NCBI RefSeq assembly: GCF_003261635.1
Contig: NZ_QFXK01000009.1
Location: 434,001-498,000 of the forward strand
Reading direction: 5' to 3'
DNA length: 64,000 nt
Source of the DNA: Kribbella monticola
GTDB taxonomy: Bacteria; Actinomycetota; Actinomycetes; Propionibacteriales; Kribbellaceae
Shown: in pieces, positions 17,049-28,125 of the stretch
Position numbering within the stretch: the first letter of the stretch is position 1
Layout of the letters: the number at the start of each line of letters is the position of its first letter
Made by a program: the position numbers and the translations under genes
The notes under the pieces: generated by a model
What the model was told of the DNA's origin: nothing
What the model saw: only the letters and a program-made list of their open reading frames with translations
The model's database searches: none

Positions 17049-19091
17049 ATGGTCGAATCCGTCCCTGTCCACCTTCCCGAACTCGAGGCCGAGCGCGCCT
17101 TCCTCGCTCAGGCCCGTGCCGCCCTGGTGCGCATGCACTCCGACGTACTGGTGCGGGAGATCCCCGTCATCGGCGGCGAGGACAACGACGAGCGCTTCAC
17201 CAACGAAGCGAACCAGCGCGCCCACCAGCAACGTGTGCTGGCTCTGGTCGACCTGCCCGACGTGCCGCTGTTCTTCGGCCTGCTCGACTACGAGCCGGGC
17301 ACCATCGAGGGCATCGACCGGATCCACATCGGCCGCCGGCACGTCCACGACGGCAACGGCGTCCCACTCGTCATCGACTGGCGGGCGCGCGTCTCGGTCC
17401 CCTTCTACCGGGCGACCGCGGGCGACCGGCAGAACGTCGTACTGCGGCGTCGCTACGGCTTCTCCGATGCCGCCGAGCTGACCGGGTTCGAGGACGAGCC
17501 GCTGGTCGGAGCCGTCGCGTCCGATCAGGCCGACGCGTTCCTGCGGGCCGAGATCGAGCGGCCGCGCACCGGGCCGATGCGCGACATCGTGGCGACGATC
17601 CAGCCCGAGCAGGACGACCTGGTCCGCGCGGCACTGCATCCGTCGGTGTGCGTTCAGGGCGCGCCCGGCACCGGGAAGACGGCCGTCGGGCTGCACCGCG
17701 TGGCCTACCTGCTCTACACCGAGCGGGAGTGGCTGAGTCGTGGCGGTGTCGTCATCGTCGGCCCGAACAGTTCGTTCCTGTCCTACATCCGCAAGGTGCT
17801 TCCCGCGCTCGGTGAGGTCAACGTCCGGCAGATCACCATCGAGGAGCTGATCACGCACCCCACCACGGCGTCCGACGAGCCGGAGACCGCGCGGGTCAAG
17901 GGCGACGCCCGGATGGCCGCCGTACTGGAGCGGGCGCTGTGGTCGTACGTCGGTACGCCGGTCGAGGGAATCCTTTACAGCAAGGGATCCCGGCGCTTCC
18001 GGGTCCACGACTACGAGCTCGCGGAGATCGTCTCGGCCTTGCGCGGCTCGACGCGGTACGCACCGGGACGGAACGCCCTGGCGCAGCGGGTCGCGCACGC
18101 CGTACTGGTGCAGATGGAGCGGAGCGGTGATTCGCCGGACGATCGGGTGCAGAACGCCGTGGCTCGTTCGAAGCCGGTGAAGGATCTGCTCGCCGCGGTA
18201 TGGCCGACCGTCACGCCTGAGCAGGTGTTGCACCGGTTGCTCTCCGATGCCGCGTTCCTTGCTGAGTCGGCCGAGGAGCTGACCGAAGAGGAACGTACTG
18301 CGCTGTTGTGGGCGAAGCCGGCTCGCTCGTGGAAGTCGGCCAAATGGTCGGTCGCCGACACCGTGCTGCTCGACGAACTGGAGGACCTGATCGAGCGTCG
18401 TACCGGCTCGCTCGGGCACCTCGTCCTGGACGAGGCGCAGGACCTGTCGGCGATGCAACTGCGCGCCCTCGGTCGCCGTTGCCGCACCGGTTCGGCGACC
18501 GTGCTCGGAGATGTCGCCCAGGCGACGACGCCGTGGGCCGCAGGCTCATGGGACCTGGTGCTCGGCCACCTAGGCAAGGCGGACGGGATCGTCGCCGAGC
18601 TCGATCGTGGTTTCCGCGTGCCGGAACAGATCATCAGCTACGCGGCGAGGCTGCTGCCCGAGATCGCCCCGACGCTCGGCGTACCGACCGGCGTCCGGAC
18701 GGTCGCCGATGCTCTCTCGATCGTCTCCACCGACGACCTGGCCTCGGCTGTGGTGACCGCCTGCAAGACCGCCCTCACCGGTGAGGGATCGGTCGCCCTC
18801 ATCGCCGCCGACACGCAGATCGTGGAGCTCCGCGATGCGCTCTCGGCCGCTGGCCTCCAACCGGCTCTTCTCGGTACGGGCGAGGAGGAGATGGACTCGT
18901 CCCGCTTGGTCTGTGTCCCGGCCACGCTCGCCAAGGGCCTCGAATTCGACGCAGTGGTGGTCGCCGAACCGGCCCGCATCGTCGCCGCCGAACCGCGCGG
19001 CCTCCAACGCCTGTACGTCGTCCTCACCCGCGCGGTCAGTGGACTCCAGATCGTGCACGCGGAACCGTTGCCCAAGGCCCTCGATCGGTAA
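17049..19091 (+). CDS. helD: HelD-type RNA polymerase-associated helicase
   Basis: A 680-residue UvrD/Rep-like ATPase of the HelD family, which binds RNA polymerase and frees it from stalled complexes. In some actinomycetes related proteins (HelR) protect polymerase from rifampicin. The N-terminal coiled arm (EAERAFLAQARAALVRMH) is followed by the family's WRARVSVPFYRA segment near residue 111. Walker A GAPGTGKT is at 204-211, the DEAQD box near 460 and C-terminal helicase motifs follow. Start ATG 17049 was chosen because it gives the family's usual N-terminus; the frame stays open far upstream. The ribosome site is weak. I saw no rifampicin-associated inverted repeat upstream. Confidence 0.85.
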   Translation: MVESVPVHLPELEAERAFLAQARAALVRMHSDVLVREIPVIGGEDNDERFTNEANQRAHQQRVLALVDLPDVPLFFGLLDYEPGTIEGIDRIHIGRRHVHDGNGVPLVIDWRARVSVPFYRATAGDRQNVVLRRRYGFSDAAELTGFEDEPLVGAVASDQADAFLRAEIERPRTGPMRDIVATIQPEQDDLVRAALHPSVCVQGAPGTGKTAVGLHRVAYLLYTEREWLSRGGVVIVGPNSSFLSYIRKVLPALGEVNVRQITIEELITHPTTASDEPETARVKGDARMAAVLERALWSYVGTPVEGILYSKGSRRFRVHDYELAEIVSALRGSTRYAPGRNALAQRVAHAVLVQMERSGDSPDDRVQNAVARSKPVKDLLAAVWPTVTPEQVLHRLLSDAAFLAESAEELTEEERTALLWAKPARSWKSAKWSVADTVLLDELEDLIERRTGSLGHLVLDEAQDLSAMQLRALGRRCRTGSATVLGDVAQATTPWAAGSWDLVLGHLGKADGIVAELDRGFRVPEQIISYAARLLPEIAPTLGVPTGVRTVADALSIVSTDDLASAVVTACKTALTGEGSVALIAADTQIVELRDALSAAGLQPALLGTGEEEMDSSRLVCVPATLAKGLEFDAVVVAEPARIVAAEPRGLQRLYVVLTRAVSGLQIVHAEPLPKALDR

Positions 19092-19305
19092 CGGTCATCT
19101 CGGCTCTGCTCGAAGCGTTTACCTCGCCCTCCAAGCCGGTACCAGCGTCGTTATCCGTTGCATAAGGCAACGATTTGCTGACGCGAAAGGTGAATGATCA
19201 TGGGACCGATGACACGAATGGCCGCGATCGGGCGCCGGTGAAGGTGCGGATCGTTTTGCCGTCGACAGCCACGTGCAGGACGTCGGTGGGAAGCGGGCGT
19301 GGTAC

Positions 19306-19345
19306 GAGAAAGGCGCCCGGTGACGGGTCACCGGGCGCCTTTCTC
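19306..19345. terminator. Perfect 19-bp bidirectional terminator hairpin
   Basis: The arms 19306-19324 (GAGAAAGGCGCCCGGTGAC) and 19327-19345 are exactly complementary with a two-base gap. The stem carries an A run on one side and a T run on the other, so it can stop transcription from either strand. It lies 8 bases past the icd stop and about 215 bases past the helicase stop. Confidence 0.9.
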
Positions 19346-19353
19346 GAGGTGTG

Positions 19354-21636
<2,283 letters not shown>

Positions 21637-21749
21637 TTAGTCGGCGGACCGGCCGGGCCCGGCGGGGAGTGGTCAAGGTCTCGGCCCGGCCGGACCGGGA
21701 GCGGCCGAGCCCTTCCGCAGACGGCCGGGACGGTCTACCTTCGCGGTAC

Positions 21750-21765
21750 GTGAGAGCGCTCTCAC
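21750..21765. promoter_or_regulatory. LacI-family-type operator palindrome
   Basis: GTGAGAGCGCTCTCAC is a perfect 16-bp palindrome with the central CG and GAGCGCTC core typical of LacI-family operators. The actinomycete cellobiose regulator CebR uses the related TGGGAGCGCTCCCA. It lies 39 bases before the GTG of the secreted glucanase-like gene and was probably bound by a sugar-responsive repressor. No LacI-family gene is in this window. Confidence 0.7.
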
Positions 21766-21804
21766 CTCCTGCCTTCGTTCTTCCGCCCCCTGGAGGTGGC
21801 ACCT

Positions 21805-23934
21805 GTGATTCCGAGCCCCGCACCAACTCACCCACACCGGACACGCCTGCGCGCGAGTCTCGTCGCCCTCGTCCTGGCCGTCTGCGCGACCCTCCTGGTG
21901 GTCGGCGTGGCGACGGCTGCCGACGACTACGCCCAGTCGGCCACCTCGCTGAACGCGACCCAGGCCCAGATCTCGTTCACCCCCACCACGGCGGCGCTGT
22001 ACGTCGACGTCCACTACACCGGCACCGCCCAGGGTCAGCAGAACGTCCGCATGACGCTCAGCGGCGGCACCTGGCGGACGACGGTCAGCGGGCTGTCCAC
22101 CGGCACCGTCATCGACTACTGGTTCACGTACGAGAAGAACGGCCCGCAGTACGACACACCGCACTTCTCCTACACCCACGGCGGCCCGACGACACCACCG
22201 ACCACCCCGCCTACGACGCCGCCCACAACCCCGCCGACAACGCCGACGAGCTGCCCGACGCAGTCCGACGTACCGAACTTCGGTCCGAACACCCGCATCT
22301 TCGACCCGAGCATGTCGAGCGCGACCATCCAGGCGCAGCTCGACGCGGACTTCAACGCCCAGAAGGACACGCTGACCGCGCAGATGGCCAACCGACGGGT
22401 CGCGCACCTGTTCAAGCCGGGCAGCTACAGCGTGCACGACGACGTCGGCTACTACACCTCGGTCGCCGGTCTCGGCCAGAACCCTGGTGACGTCGTCATC
22501 AACGGAGCCATCACCGTCGACGCCTTCAACGAATCCGACCAAGGCGTCGCGCTGCAGAACTTCTGGCGCTCCGCGGAGAACATGGCCGTGAACCCGATCG
22601 GCGGCTCGGATCGCTGGGCGGTCGCGCAGGCGGCGCCGTTCCGCCGGATGGACATCCGCGGCAACCTGCAGCTCTACCCGGCCAGCTACGGCTTCGCCAG
22701 CGGCGGCTACATCGCCGACACCAAGGTGTCGGGCCAGACCGCCTCGATCTCCCAGCAGCAGTGGTACACCCGGGACAGCAACCTCGGCAGCTGGTCCGGC
22801 GGCGTCTGGAACATGGTCTTCTCCGGTACTACGGGCGCTCCGGCGACCACGTTCCCGAACCCACCCGAGACTACTCTCGCCACCACGCCGGTCTCGCGCG
22901 ATGTTCCGTACCTGTACGTCGACGGCGCCGGCAAGTATCGCGTGTTCACGCCGTCGCTGCGCACCAACGCGTCGGGGGCGAGCTGGGCAAACGGATCCAC
23001 TCCCGGTACGTCGATCCCGATGAGCCAGTTCTACGTGGTGAAGGCCGGCGACACCGCGTCGTCCATCAACTCGGCCCTGGCCTCGGGGTGCAACCTCTTC
23101 TTCACGCCCGGTGTCTACCACCTGAACCAGACGCTGAACGTGACGAAGGCCAACACCGTCGTCCTCGGCATCGGCTACCCGACGTTGATCCCGGACAACG
23201 GCGTCAACGCGATGCAGGTCGCCGACGTCGACGGAGTACGGCTGAAGGGCCTGCTGTTCGACGCCGGTACGACGAACTCGGCGGCCCTGCTGACCGTCGG
23301 GCCGTCCGGTTCCTCGGCGAGTCACGCGGCGAACCCGACCACGCTGCAGGACGTGTTCTTCCGGATCGGCGGCTCGATCGCCGGCCACGCGACCACCAGT
23401 CTCGTTGTCAACAGCAACAACACGATCGTCGACCACATCTGGGCCTGGCGGGCCGACCACGGCAATGCCGGGACCTGGGGCTGGACGCAGGCGACCGCCG
23501 ACACCGGATTGCTTGTCAACGGCAACAATGTGCTGGCGAGCGGGCTGTTCGTCGAGCACTACCAGAAGAGTCAGGTGATCTGGAACGGCCAAGGTGGCAA
23601 GACGATCTTCTTCCAGAACGAGATGCCGTACGACGTACCGAACCAGGCCAGCTGGAATCGTCCGAGCGGCCGCAACGGCTACCCGGCGTACAAGGTCGGG
23701 GACAACGTGACCTCGCACGAGGCCTGGGGGCTGGGCAGCTACAACTTCTTCAACGTCAACCCGTCCGTCAGCGCGTACAACGCCTTCGAGGTGCCGAACA
23801 ACACAGGGGTGCGCTTCCACAGTCTCTGCACCGTGTCGCTCAACTACCAAGGCGTGATCACTCACGTCATCAACGACACCGGCGCGGTGACGCCACCGGG
23901 CACCGTGCCGGTGAACGTGGTCAGTTACCCGTAA
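21805..23934 (+). CDS. Secreted beta-helix glucanase-like protein with CBM56-like module
   Basis: A 709-residue exported protein. A signal peptide (LVALVLAVCATLLVVGVATA) is followed by a roughly 90-residue beta module (ALYVDVHYTGTAQGQQNVRM, GTVIDYWFTYEKNGPQYDTP) that resembles the CBM56 beta-1,3-glucan-binding family. A Thr/Pro linker of repeated TTPP follows at about residues 128-145. The rest (HLFKPGSYSVHDDVGYYTSV to the end) resembles right-handed beta-helix proteins near GH55/GH87, often misnamed adenylyl cyclase. Start GTG 21805 is eight bases from TGGAGG; a GTG at 21796 would overlap that site. Role: probably fungal-wall or beta-glucan breakdown. The enzymatic class is inferred. Confidence 0.75.
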   Translation: MIPSPAPTHPHRTRLRASLVALVLAVCATLLVVGVATAADDYAQSATSLNATQAQISFTPTTAALYVDVHYTGTAQGQQNVRMTLSGGTWRTTVSGLSTGTVIDYWFTYEKNGPQYDTPHFSYTHGGPTTPPTTPPTTPPTTPPTTPTSCPTQSDVPNFGPNTRIFDPSMSSATIQAQLDADFNAQKDTLTAQMANRRVAHLFKPGSYSVHDDVGYYTSVAGLGQNPGDVVINGAITVDAFNESDQGVALQNFWRSAENMAVNPIGGSDRWAVAQAAPFRRMDIRGNLQLYPASYGFASGGYIADTKVSGQTASISQQQWYTRDSNLGSWSGGVWNMVFSGTTGAPATTFPNPPETTLATTPVSRDVPYLYVDGAGKYRVFTPSLRTNASGASWANGSTPGTSIPMSQFYVVKAGDTASSINSALASGCNLFFTPGVYHLNQTLNVTKANTVVLGIGYPTLIPDNGVNAMQVADVDGVRLKGLLFDAGTTNSAALLTVGPSGSSASHAANPTTLQDVFFRIGGSIAGHATTSLVVNSNNTIVDHIWAWRADHGNAGTWGWTQATADTGLLVNGNNVLASGLFVEHYQKSQVIWNGQGGKTIFFQNEMPYDVPNQASWNRPSGRNGYPAYKVGDNVTSHEAWGLGSYNFFNVNPSVSAYNAFEVPNNTGVRFHSLCTVSLNYQGVITHVINDTGAVTPPGTVPVNVVSYP

Positions 23935-23949
23935 CCGTCAGCCACCCGT

Positions 23950-23983
23950 CGTAGGGAGCCCGGTACCGGCCGGGCTTCCTACG
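23950..23983 (+). terminator. Hairpin terminator after the glucanase-like gene
   Basis: CGTAGGGAGCCCGG (23950-23963) pairs with CCGGGCTTCCTACG (23970-23983) with a single mismatch and a six-base loop. It lies 15 bases after the stop codon and 22 bases before the next gene. There is no T run. Confidence 0.75.
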
Positions 23984-24005
23984 AGCTGCGCATAGGGTGT
24001 TGTTC

Positions 24006-24428
24006 GTGGACGACCAGGCGAGTTGGCGCGAACAACGGCGCGAGGCGGCTGCCGCTCACGCCGAGGCCCTCGATCGCCGCAAGGCCGCCGAGACCCAGCA
24101 GGCCCGCGAACTGCTGGCCGGATTCATCGAGAAGCTGCGGGCGGCGGGGGTCGAGCCGCAGCCGCTCCGGGCGCCGGTCGTCGGATCGGGGACGAGCTAC
24201 CGGACCGGCATCACCGGGTGGTACTTGCGCCGCAACAAGTCGCTCGGCCTGGACACCGAGGGCAACTTCTACATCCTCGGTGTCCAGCCCGGTTTGAAGG
24301 CCCGCGTGCTCGGCGTACAGGTCCTGCCGTCGGAGCCGCCCTTGATCATCGGCCTCGGCGCTCGCGACGGCGAATCCCTACCGCTGAAGGAACTCCTCCG
24401 GCTCCGCCTCGAGGAACTCGGCCTCTGA
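24006..24428 (+). CDS. Conserved small protein of unknown function
   Basis: About 140 residues. The N-terminal third is a charged, alanine-rich helix likely to be coiled coil (WREQRREAAAAHAEALDRRK, then AAETQQARELLAGFIEKLRA). The rest looks like a compact alpha/beta domain (GITGWYLRRNKSLGLDTEGN, PPLIIGLGARDGESLPLKEL). No signal peptide, metal site or catalytic motif is visible. I recall similar unnamed proteins in actinomycetes but cannot give a function. GTG 24006 was taken; an in-frame GTG lies at 23997. It converges on the SnoaL-like gene with three bases between. Confidence 0.65.
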   Translation: MDDQASWREQRREAAAAHAEALDRRKAAETQQARELLAGFIEKLRAAGVEPQPLRAPVVGSGTSYRTGITGWYLRRNKSLGLDTEGNFYILGVQPGLKARVLGVQVLPSEPPLIIGLGARDGESLPLKELLRLRLEELGL

Positions 24429-24431
24429 CGG

Positions 24432-24791
24432 TCAGGCGAGCTTCGAGACCTGGTAATGGGCGATGCGCCACTCGTCGCCGATCCGGCGGACGATCACGCT
24501 GAGGTTGACCTCGAGCGTCGGGCGATCGACGAACGAGAAGGACACCTCGAGGTAGCCCAGCACGAGGTCCTCGCTGAGCTGCCTGGTCTCGACGATGTCG
24601 TACTGCGCCTTCATGCCCAGCGGCTGCGACTCGTAGTACTGCGCAACGCCTACCGGCCCGACGCTGTACGGGTGCAGACCCTGGAAGATCGCGTCGTCGG
24701 TGAGGAGCTTCCCGACGGCAGCCGGGTCGTGGGCGTCCACACCGGCCTTCCACTGGTCGAGGACCGAACGCAGGATGCTTGTCGTACTCAT
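24432..24791 (-). CDS. SnoaL/NTF2-like (DUF4440-type) protein
   Basis: A 119-residue single-domain protein of the cystatin-like NTF2 fold, seen in SgcJ/EcaC-type proteins: an opening helix (SILRSVLDQWKAGVDAHDPA), AVGKLLTDDAIFQG, and the closing sheet with NLSVIVRRIGDEWRIAHYQV. Such domains bind small hydrophobic substrates, but the reaction cannot be read here. Its ATG overlaps the stop of the MFS transporter gene (ATGA). It is the third gene of the unit SDR - MFS - SnoaL, divergent from a LysR regulator. Confidence 0.78.
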   Translation of the reverse strand: MSTTSILRSVLDQWKAGVDAHDPAAVGKLLTDDAIFQGLHPYSVGPVGVAQYYESQPLGMKAQYDIVETRQLSEDLVLGYLEVSFSFVDRPTLEVNLSVIVRRIGDEWRIAHYQVSKLA

Positions 24792-25963
24792 GCTTGGATC
24801 TCCTTGAGGTGAACGCGGCTCGGCAACGGGCCGAGGTGATGAGGAAACCGGTGTCTCAGGACGCCGGCTGCGACGGCTGCCAAGGCGACCACACCAGAGC
24901 CGATCAGCAGTGCCTGGTGGTAGCCGTTGTGGAGTAGTGGGGCGACCGCGAGCGGGCCGAGGATCTGCCCGATGCTGTAGCCGGTCGTGAGGATGGCGAC
25001 CGCCCGCGGGATCTGGAGATGCGCACCGATCGCGAGGGCGAGACTGCCGATTCCGAGGAAGGTGGCGCCGAACAGCGTCGCCGAGACGAGTGCCGAGGAG
25101 ACACCACCGGCGATCGCCGGTAGCGCGATGCCGACGGCCTGGACGAGCAGTGCGGCGAACAGCAGGGTCGGACGCGACCAGGTGCGGCTGAGCGTGGCCC
25201 ACAGCGCGGTGGACGGTACGGCGGCCAGCCCGACCAGTACCCAGGCGCCCGCGCCGGCCCGGCCGTCGACCGTTTGGTTGATCGCGGCAACCAAGAACGT
25301 CCCCGCGACGATATAGCCGACGCCTTCCAGCGAGTAGCTCGTGACCAGGGCCGCGAACCATCGTCCACCGGGCCGGCGTCGGGTTTCGTCGTTGCTCCCC
25401 TGATGAGGAACGCGGAGCTGCCAGGCCGGGATGGTCAGTGCGACCGACAAGGCCGCAGCTGACCACCACGCGGCCCGCCAGCTACCCGTCGTACGGAGTA
25501 GGAGGACGGCTGCGCCCGAGAGTGCGATACCTGCTCCTATGCCGCCGAATGCCCAGCCGATGAGGTGCTTTGCGGGACTCGTGAGCAGGCCACTGACCGC
25601 GATCACGAAGACCATCGCGCTGGCGATCCCGGCCACGAGCCTCAGCACAACCCAGTGACCACCGCTGGTGGTGATCGGCATCAGAGCGAGTGTGCCGATC
25701 AGCACCAGCAGCGATCCCCGCAGTACCAGGCGCGAGCGGATCAGGGCCGGCATCACGATCGCGGCCAGCGCACCGATCAGATAGCCGACGTAGTTGGCCG
25801 TCGCGAGTCCCGCACCAAGCCGCGGTGACATCCCGGCCTGCGCCTGCATGAGGGGCAGGATCGGCGTGAACACGAATCTGCCGATACCCATCCCCACCGC
25901 GAGCGCCGCCGCCGCTTCGCCCGCGAGGCGCCACGGCCGGACCGATGGATAGCTGGCTGGCAT
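24788..25963 (-). CDS. MFS transporter of the YbfB/YjiJ type
   Basis: A 391-residue membrane protein with about twelve helices. The N-terminus (AVGMGIGRFVFTPILPLM) is the signature of YbfB/YjiJ-like major facilitator proteins. GIGAGIALSGAAVLLL and GYSIGQILGPLAVAPLL follow in later helices. Most relatives have no known substrate; export of a small molecule is the usual guess. It is coupled by ATGA overlap to the SnoaL-like gene and sits 29 bases after the SDR gene, so all three should be made together. Confidence 0.82.
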   Translation of the reverse strand: MPASYPSVRPWRLAGEAAAALAVGMGIGRFVFTPILPLMQAQAGMSPRLGAGLATANYVGYLIGALAAIVMPALIRSRLVLRGSLLVLIGTLALMPITTSGGHWVVLRLVAGIASAMVFVIAVSGLLTSPAKHLIGWAFGGIGAGIALSGAAVLLLRTTGSWRAAWWSAAALSVALTIPAWQLRVPHQGSNDETRRRPGGRWFAALVTSYSLEGVGYIVAGTFLVAAINQTVDGRAGAGAWVLVGLAAVPSTALWATLSRTWSRPTLLFAALLVQAVGIALPAIAGGVSSALVSATLFGATFLGIGSLALAIGAHLQIPRAVAILTTGYSIGQILGPLAVAPLLHNGYHQALLIGSGVVALAAVAAGVLRHRFPHHLGPLPSRVHLKEIQA

Positions 25964-25992
25964 CGCGGACTCCTTCCGGGTTTGCGGGTGGA

Positions 25993-26697
25993 TCAGTGGC
26001 CGGCGCTCTGGCCGCCGTCGATGTGGAGGATCTCGCCGGTGACGAAGGGGGCGTCCTCGAGGTAGGTGATGGCGTTGACGACATCGCTGATCTCGCCGAT
26101 CCGGCCCACCGGGTGCAGGCCGGCCAGCGCCGCGTGCGTCTCCTCGGGGTGCATCGGGGTGTTGATGATGCCGGGGGAGACCGTGTTCACCCGGATGCCG
26201 CGGGCGGCGTACTCGACGGCCAGCGATCGGGTGACCGCGTTGAGGCCGCCCTTGGTCAGCGAGGCGAGCGCGGACGGGACGTTGGTGTTGGCGTGATCGA
26301 CCAGGCTGGTCGAGACGTTGACGATATGGCCGCTGCCCTGCGCGACCATCGTTTCGACCGCGCGGCGGGTGATCTCGAAGAAGCCGCGCAGGTTCACGCC
26401 GGCCACGAGGTCGAAGTCCTCGTCGGTGTAGTCGGTGAACGGCTTCGCGACGAACACACCGGCGTTGTTGACGAGCGAGTCGATCCGGCCGAAGGCGTCC
26501 AGGCCGTGCTCGATGATCCTGGTGCCCACGCCGGGGGTGGCGATGTCGCCCGCAACGTTCAGCACCCATGGGTCGTCGGAGGGCTGGATCGAGCGCGAGT
26601 TGGCGACCACGGCGTACCCGAGTTTGCGGTAGGCGGTCACCAGGGCGGCGCCGATTCCTTGGGATGCGCCGGTGACGACGGCGACTTTCTGGTTCAT
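25993..26697 (-). CDS. SDR-family protein lacking the catalytic tyrosine
   Basis: A 234-residue Rossmann-fold protein. The cofactor loop TGASQGIG is at residues 9-16 and NNAG at 77-80, so NAD(P) binding is expected. The active-site region reads PSALASLTKGG. The lysine is at 149, but the position four before it, where SDR enzymes have tyrosine, is Ala145. Known SDRs need that tyrosine for hydride transfer chemistry, so this may be a non-redox or regulatory member. The start at 26697 was chosen from length; the open frame begins further upstream in the divergent region. Genes 24432-26697 form one unit facing the LysR gene. Confidence 0.82.
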   Translation of the reverse strand: MNQKVAVVTGASQGIGAALVTAYRKLGYAVVANSRSIQPSDDPWVLNVAGDIATPGVGTRIIEHGLDAFGRIDSLVNNAGVFVAKPFTDYTDEDFDLVAGVNLRGFFEITRRAVETMVAQGSGHIVNVSTSLVDHANTNVPSALASLTKGGLNAVTRSLAVEYAARGIRVNTVSPGIINTPMHPEETHAALAGLHPVGRIGEISDVVNAITYLEDAPFVTGEILHIDGGQSAGH

Positions 26698-26722
26698 GGT
26701 GGTGGTTTCTCCTGTCTGCGGA

Positions 26723-26736
26723 CCGGTCTGGAGACC
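26723..26736. promoter_or_regulatory. Inverted repeat between SDR operon and LysR gene
   Basis: CGGTCTGGAGACCG is a perfect 6-2-6 dyad, 26 bases upstream of the SDR start. A smaller dyad CTCTC-N4-GAGAG lies at 26795-26808 near the LysR start. LysR proteins usually bind dyads in such divergent regions. Assignment to this regulator is inference. Confidence 0.4.
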
Positions 26737-26839
26737 GATCGTTCTCTGCCTCCGATGGTGGCTCGGTGCACCGGGGTTCACCACGACCGATCGGCTCTCT
26801 GCTGAGAGGCTGAAGCTCCTACTGGCCTACGATCGGCGG

Positions 26840-27763
26840 ATGGAACTACGGCAGCTGCGGTACTTCGTCGCGGTGGCTGAGGAGCTCAACTTCAGCCGCG
26901 CCGCCGCCCGCCTGCAGATCGCGGGTCCGTCGCTGTCCCAGCAGATCAAGGCGCTGGAGCGCGACCTCGGCGTACGCCTGTTCGATCGCAACCGGCGATC
27001 CGTCACGCCGACCGCCTCGGCCGACGCCCTGCTGCCCAAGGTCAGGGCGCTGCTGGCAGAAGCCGACGAGTTGCGTCGCTCAGCGGCCGGGCTGTCGGCG
27101 GCCGAGCCGGTACGCCTCGGCTACGTCAGCTGGTACCCGCCGGATCTGGTCACCCGGGTGACCGGGGTCGCCCAGTTGCACATCGACACCTGGGTGATGC
27201 CGTCGCATACCCAGGCCGCCCGGGTCGTCGACGGCAGCGTCGACCTGGCGATCGCCTGGATCACCACCGATGCGCTCGCTGCCAACCGCCTCGAAGCGAG
27301 TTTCATCAGCGTCGACCGGCTGCACGCGCTGTCCGTCGGTCCCGACGACAGCCCGGTCCGGGCGAAGGATCTCGCCGTACCGGTCGACGCCGACCTGGCG
27401 ACCTGGTCGTCGTGGAACGAGTACGCCGAGGAGTTCGCGCACGCGACCGGTGCGCGGCTGGAGTACACCGATGACGGTGGCATCACCCCGCCGTCGCTCT
27501 TCGACCACGTCCGCAGACTCGGCCGTCCGGTCCTGAACTCGCCGAAGCGGACCGCGTTCGAGCTGCCGCCGGACATCGTCCAGCGTGAGGTCGTCGCGCC
27601 CACGCCGTACTGGACGTGGTCCTTGATCTCGCGCCAGGACGAGCCGCGGGCCGCCGTCCGGGCCGCGGCGCAGGCGCTCACCCACGACGTCGCTCCGCTC
27701 GACCTCGATCCGGCGACGACCTGGCTGCCGGCGAAGGATCCCTACGCTGCGGGTGCCAGGTAG
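26840..27763 (+). CDS. LysR-family transcriptional regulator
   Basis: A 307-residue regulator with a classic N-terminus (MELRQLRYFVAVAEELNFSR) and helix-turn-helix in residues 18-37 (RAAARLQIAGPSLSQQIKAL). An effector-binding domain starts near residue 90. ATG 26840 gives the standard LysR start. It is divergent from the SDR - MFS - SnoaL unit and is the likely regulator of it. Its last 22 bases overlap the end of the convergent YchJ-like gene. Confidence 0.9.
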   Translation: MELRQLRYFVAVAEELNFSRAAARLQIAGPSLSQQIKALERDLGVRLFDRNRRSVTPTASADALLPKVRALLAEADELRRSAAGLSAAEPVRLGYVSWYPPDLVTRVTGVAQLHIDTWVMPSHTQAARVVDGSVDLAIAWITTDALAANRLEASFISVDRLHALSVGPDDSPVRAKDLAVPVDADLATWSSWNEYAEEFAHATGARLEYTDDGGITPPSLFDHVRRLGRPVLNSPKRTAFELPPDIVQREVVAPTPYWTWSLISRQDEPRAAVRAAAQALTHDVAPLDLDPATTWLPAKDPYAAGAR

Positions 27764-28116
27764 ACCCAGCGGCCGTCCGCACGGACGAAGCGGCTGTTCT
27801 CGTGCTGCTCGCCGGGTCGGCCGTCGGCCAGGTAGTGGGCGCGGAACTCGACCGTCCCTTCGGTATGGAAGGCGGTCCCGCCGACCGTGTTCAGGATGTC
27901 GAGCGCGGTCCATTCGAGGTTGTCCTCGAAAGTCAGGTGCGGCGGGCGGGTGGCCGCGGCCCAGGTGTGCAGCAGATAGGCCGCGTCCCGGACGACGTAA
28001 GCGACGTACCGCGATCGCATCAACTGCTCGGCGGTCATCGCTGCCTTTCCCCGATGCAGGCGCCCACAGCAGTCGTCATAACCGGCGTCGAGTCCACAAG
28101 GGCAGGGTTCGGCCAT
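27742..28116 (-). CDS. YchJ-like SEC-C/NTF2 protein
   Basis: A 124-residue protein of the UPF0225 (YchJ) family. The N-terminus CPCGLDAGYDDCCGRLHRG is the zinc-binding SEC-C motif (CxCG...CC). The middle SRYVAYVVRDAAYLLHTW and the end SRFVRADGRWVYL match the rest of the family's NTF2-like fold. Role is unknown; SEC-C motifs usually dock on other proteins or nucleic acids. ATG 28116 was chosen; a GTG at 28122 would add two residues. Confidence 0.85.
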   Translation of the reverse strand: MAEPCPCGLDAGYDDCCGRLHRGKAAMTAEQLMRSRYVAYVVRDAAYLLHTWAAATRPPHLTFEDNLEWTALDILNTVGGTAFHTEGTVEFRAHYLADGRPGEQHENSRFVRADGRWVYLAPAA

Positions 28117-28125
28117 GCCCACAAT

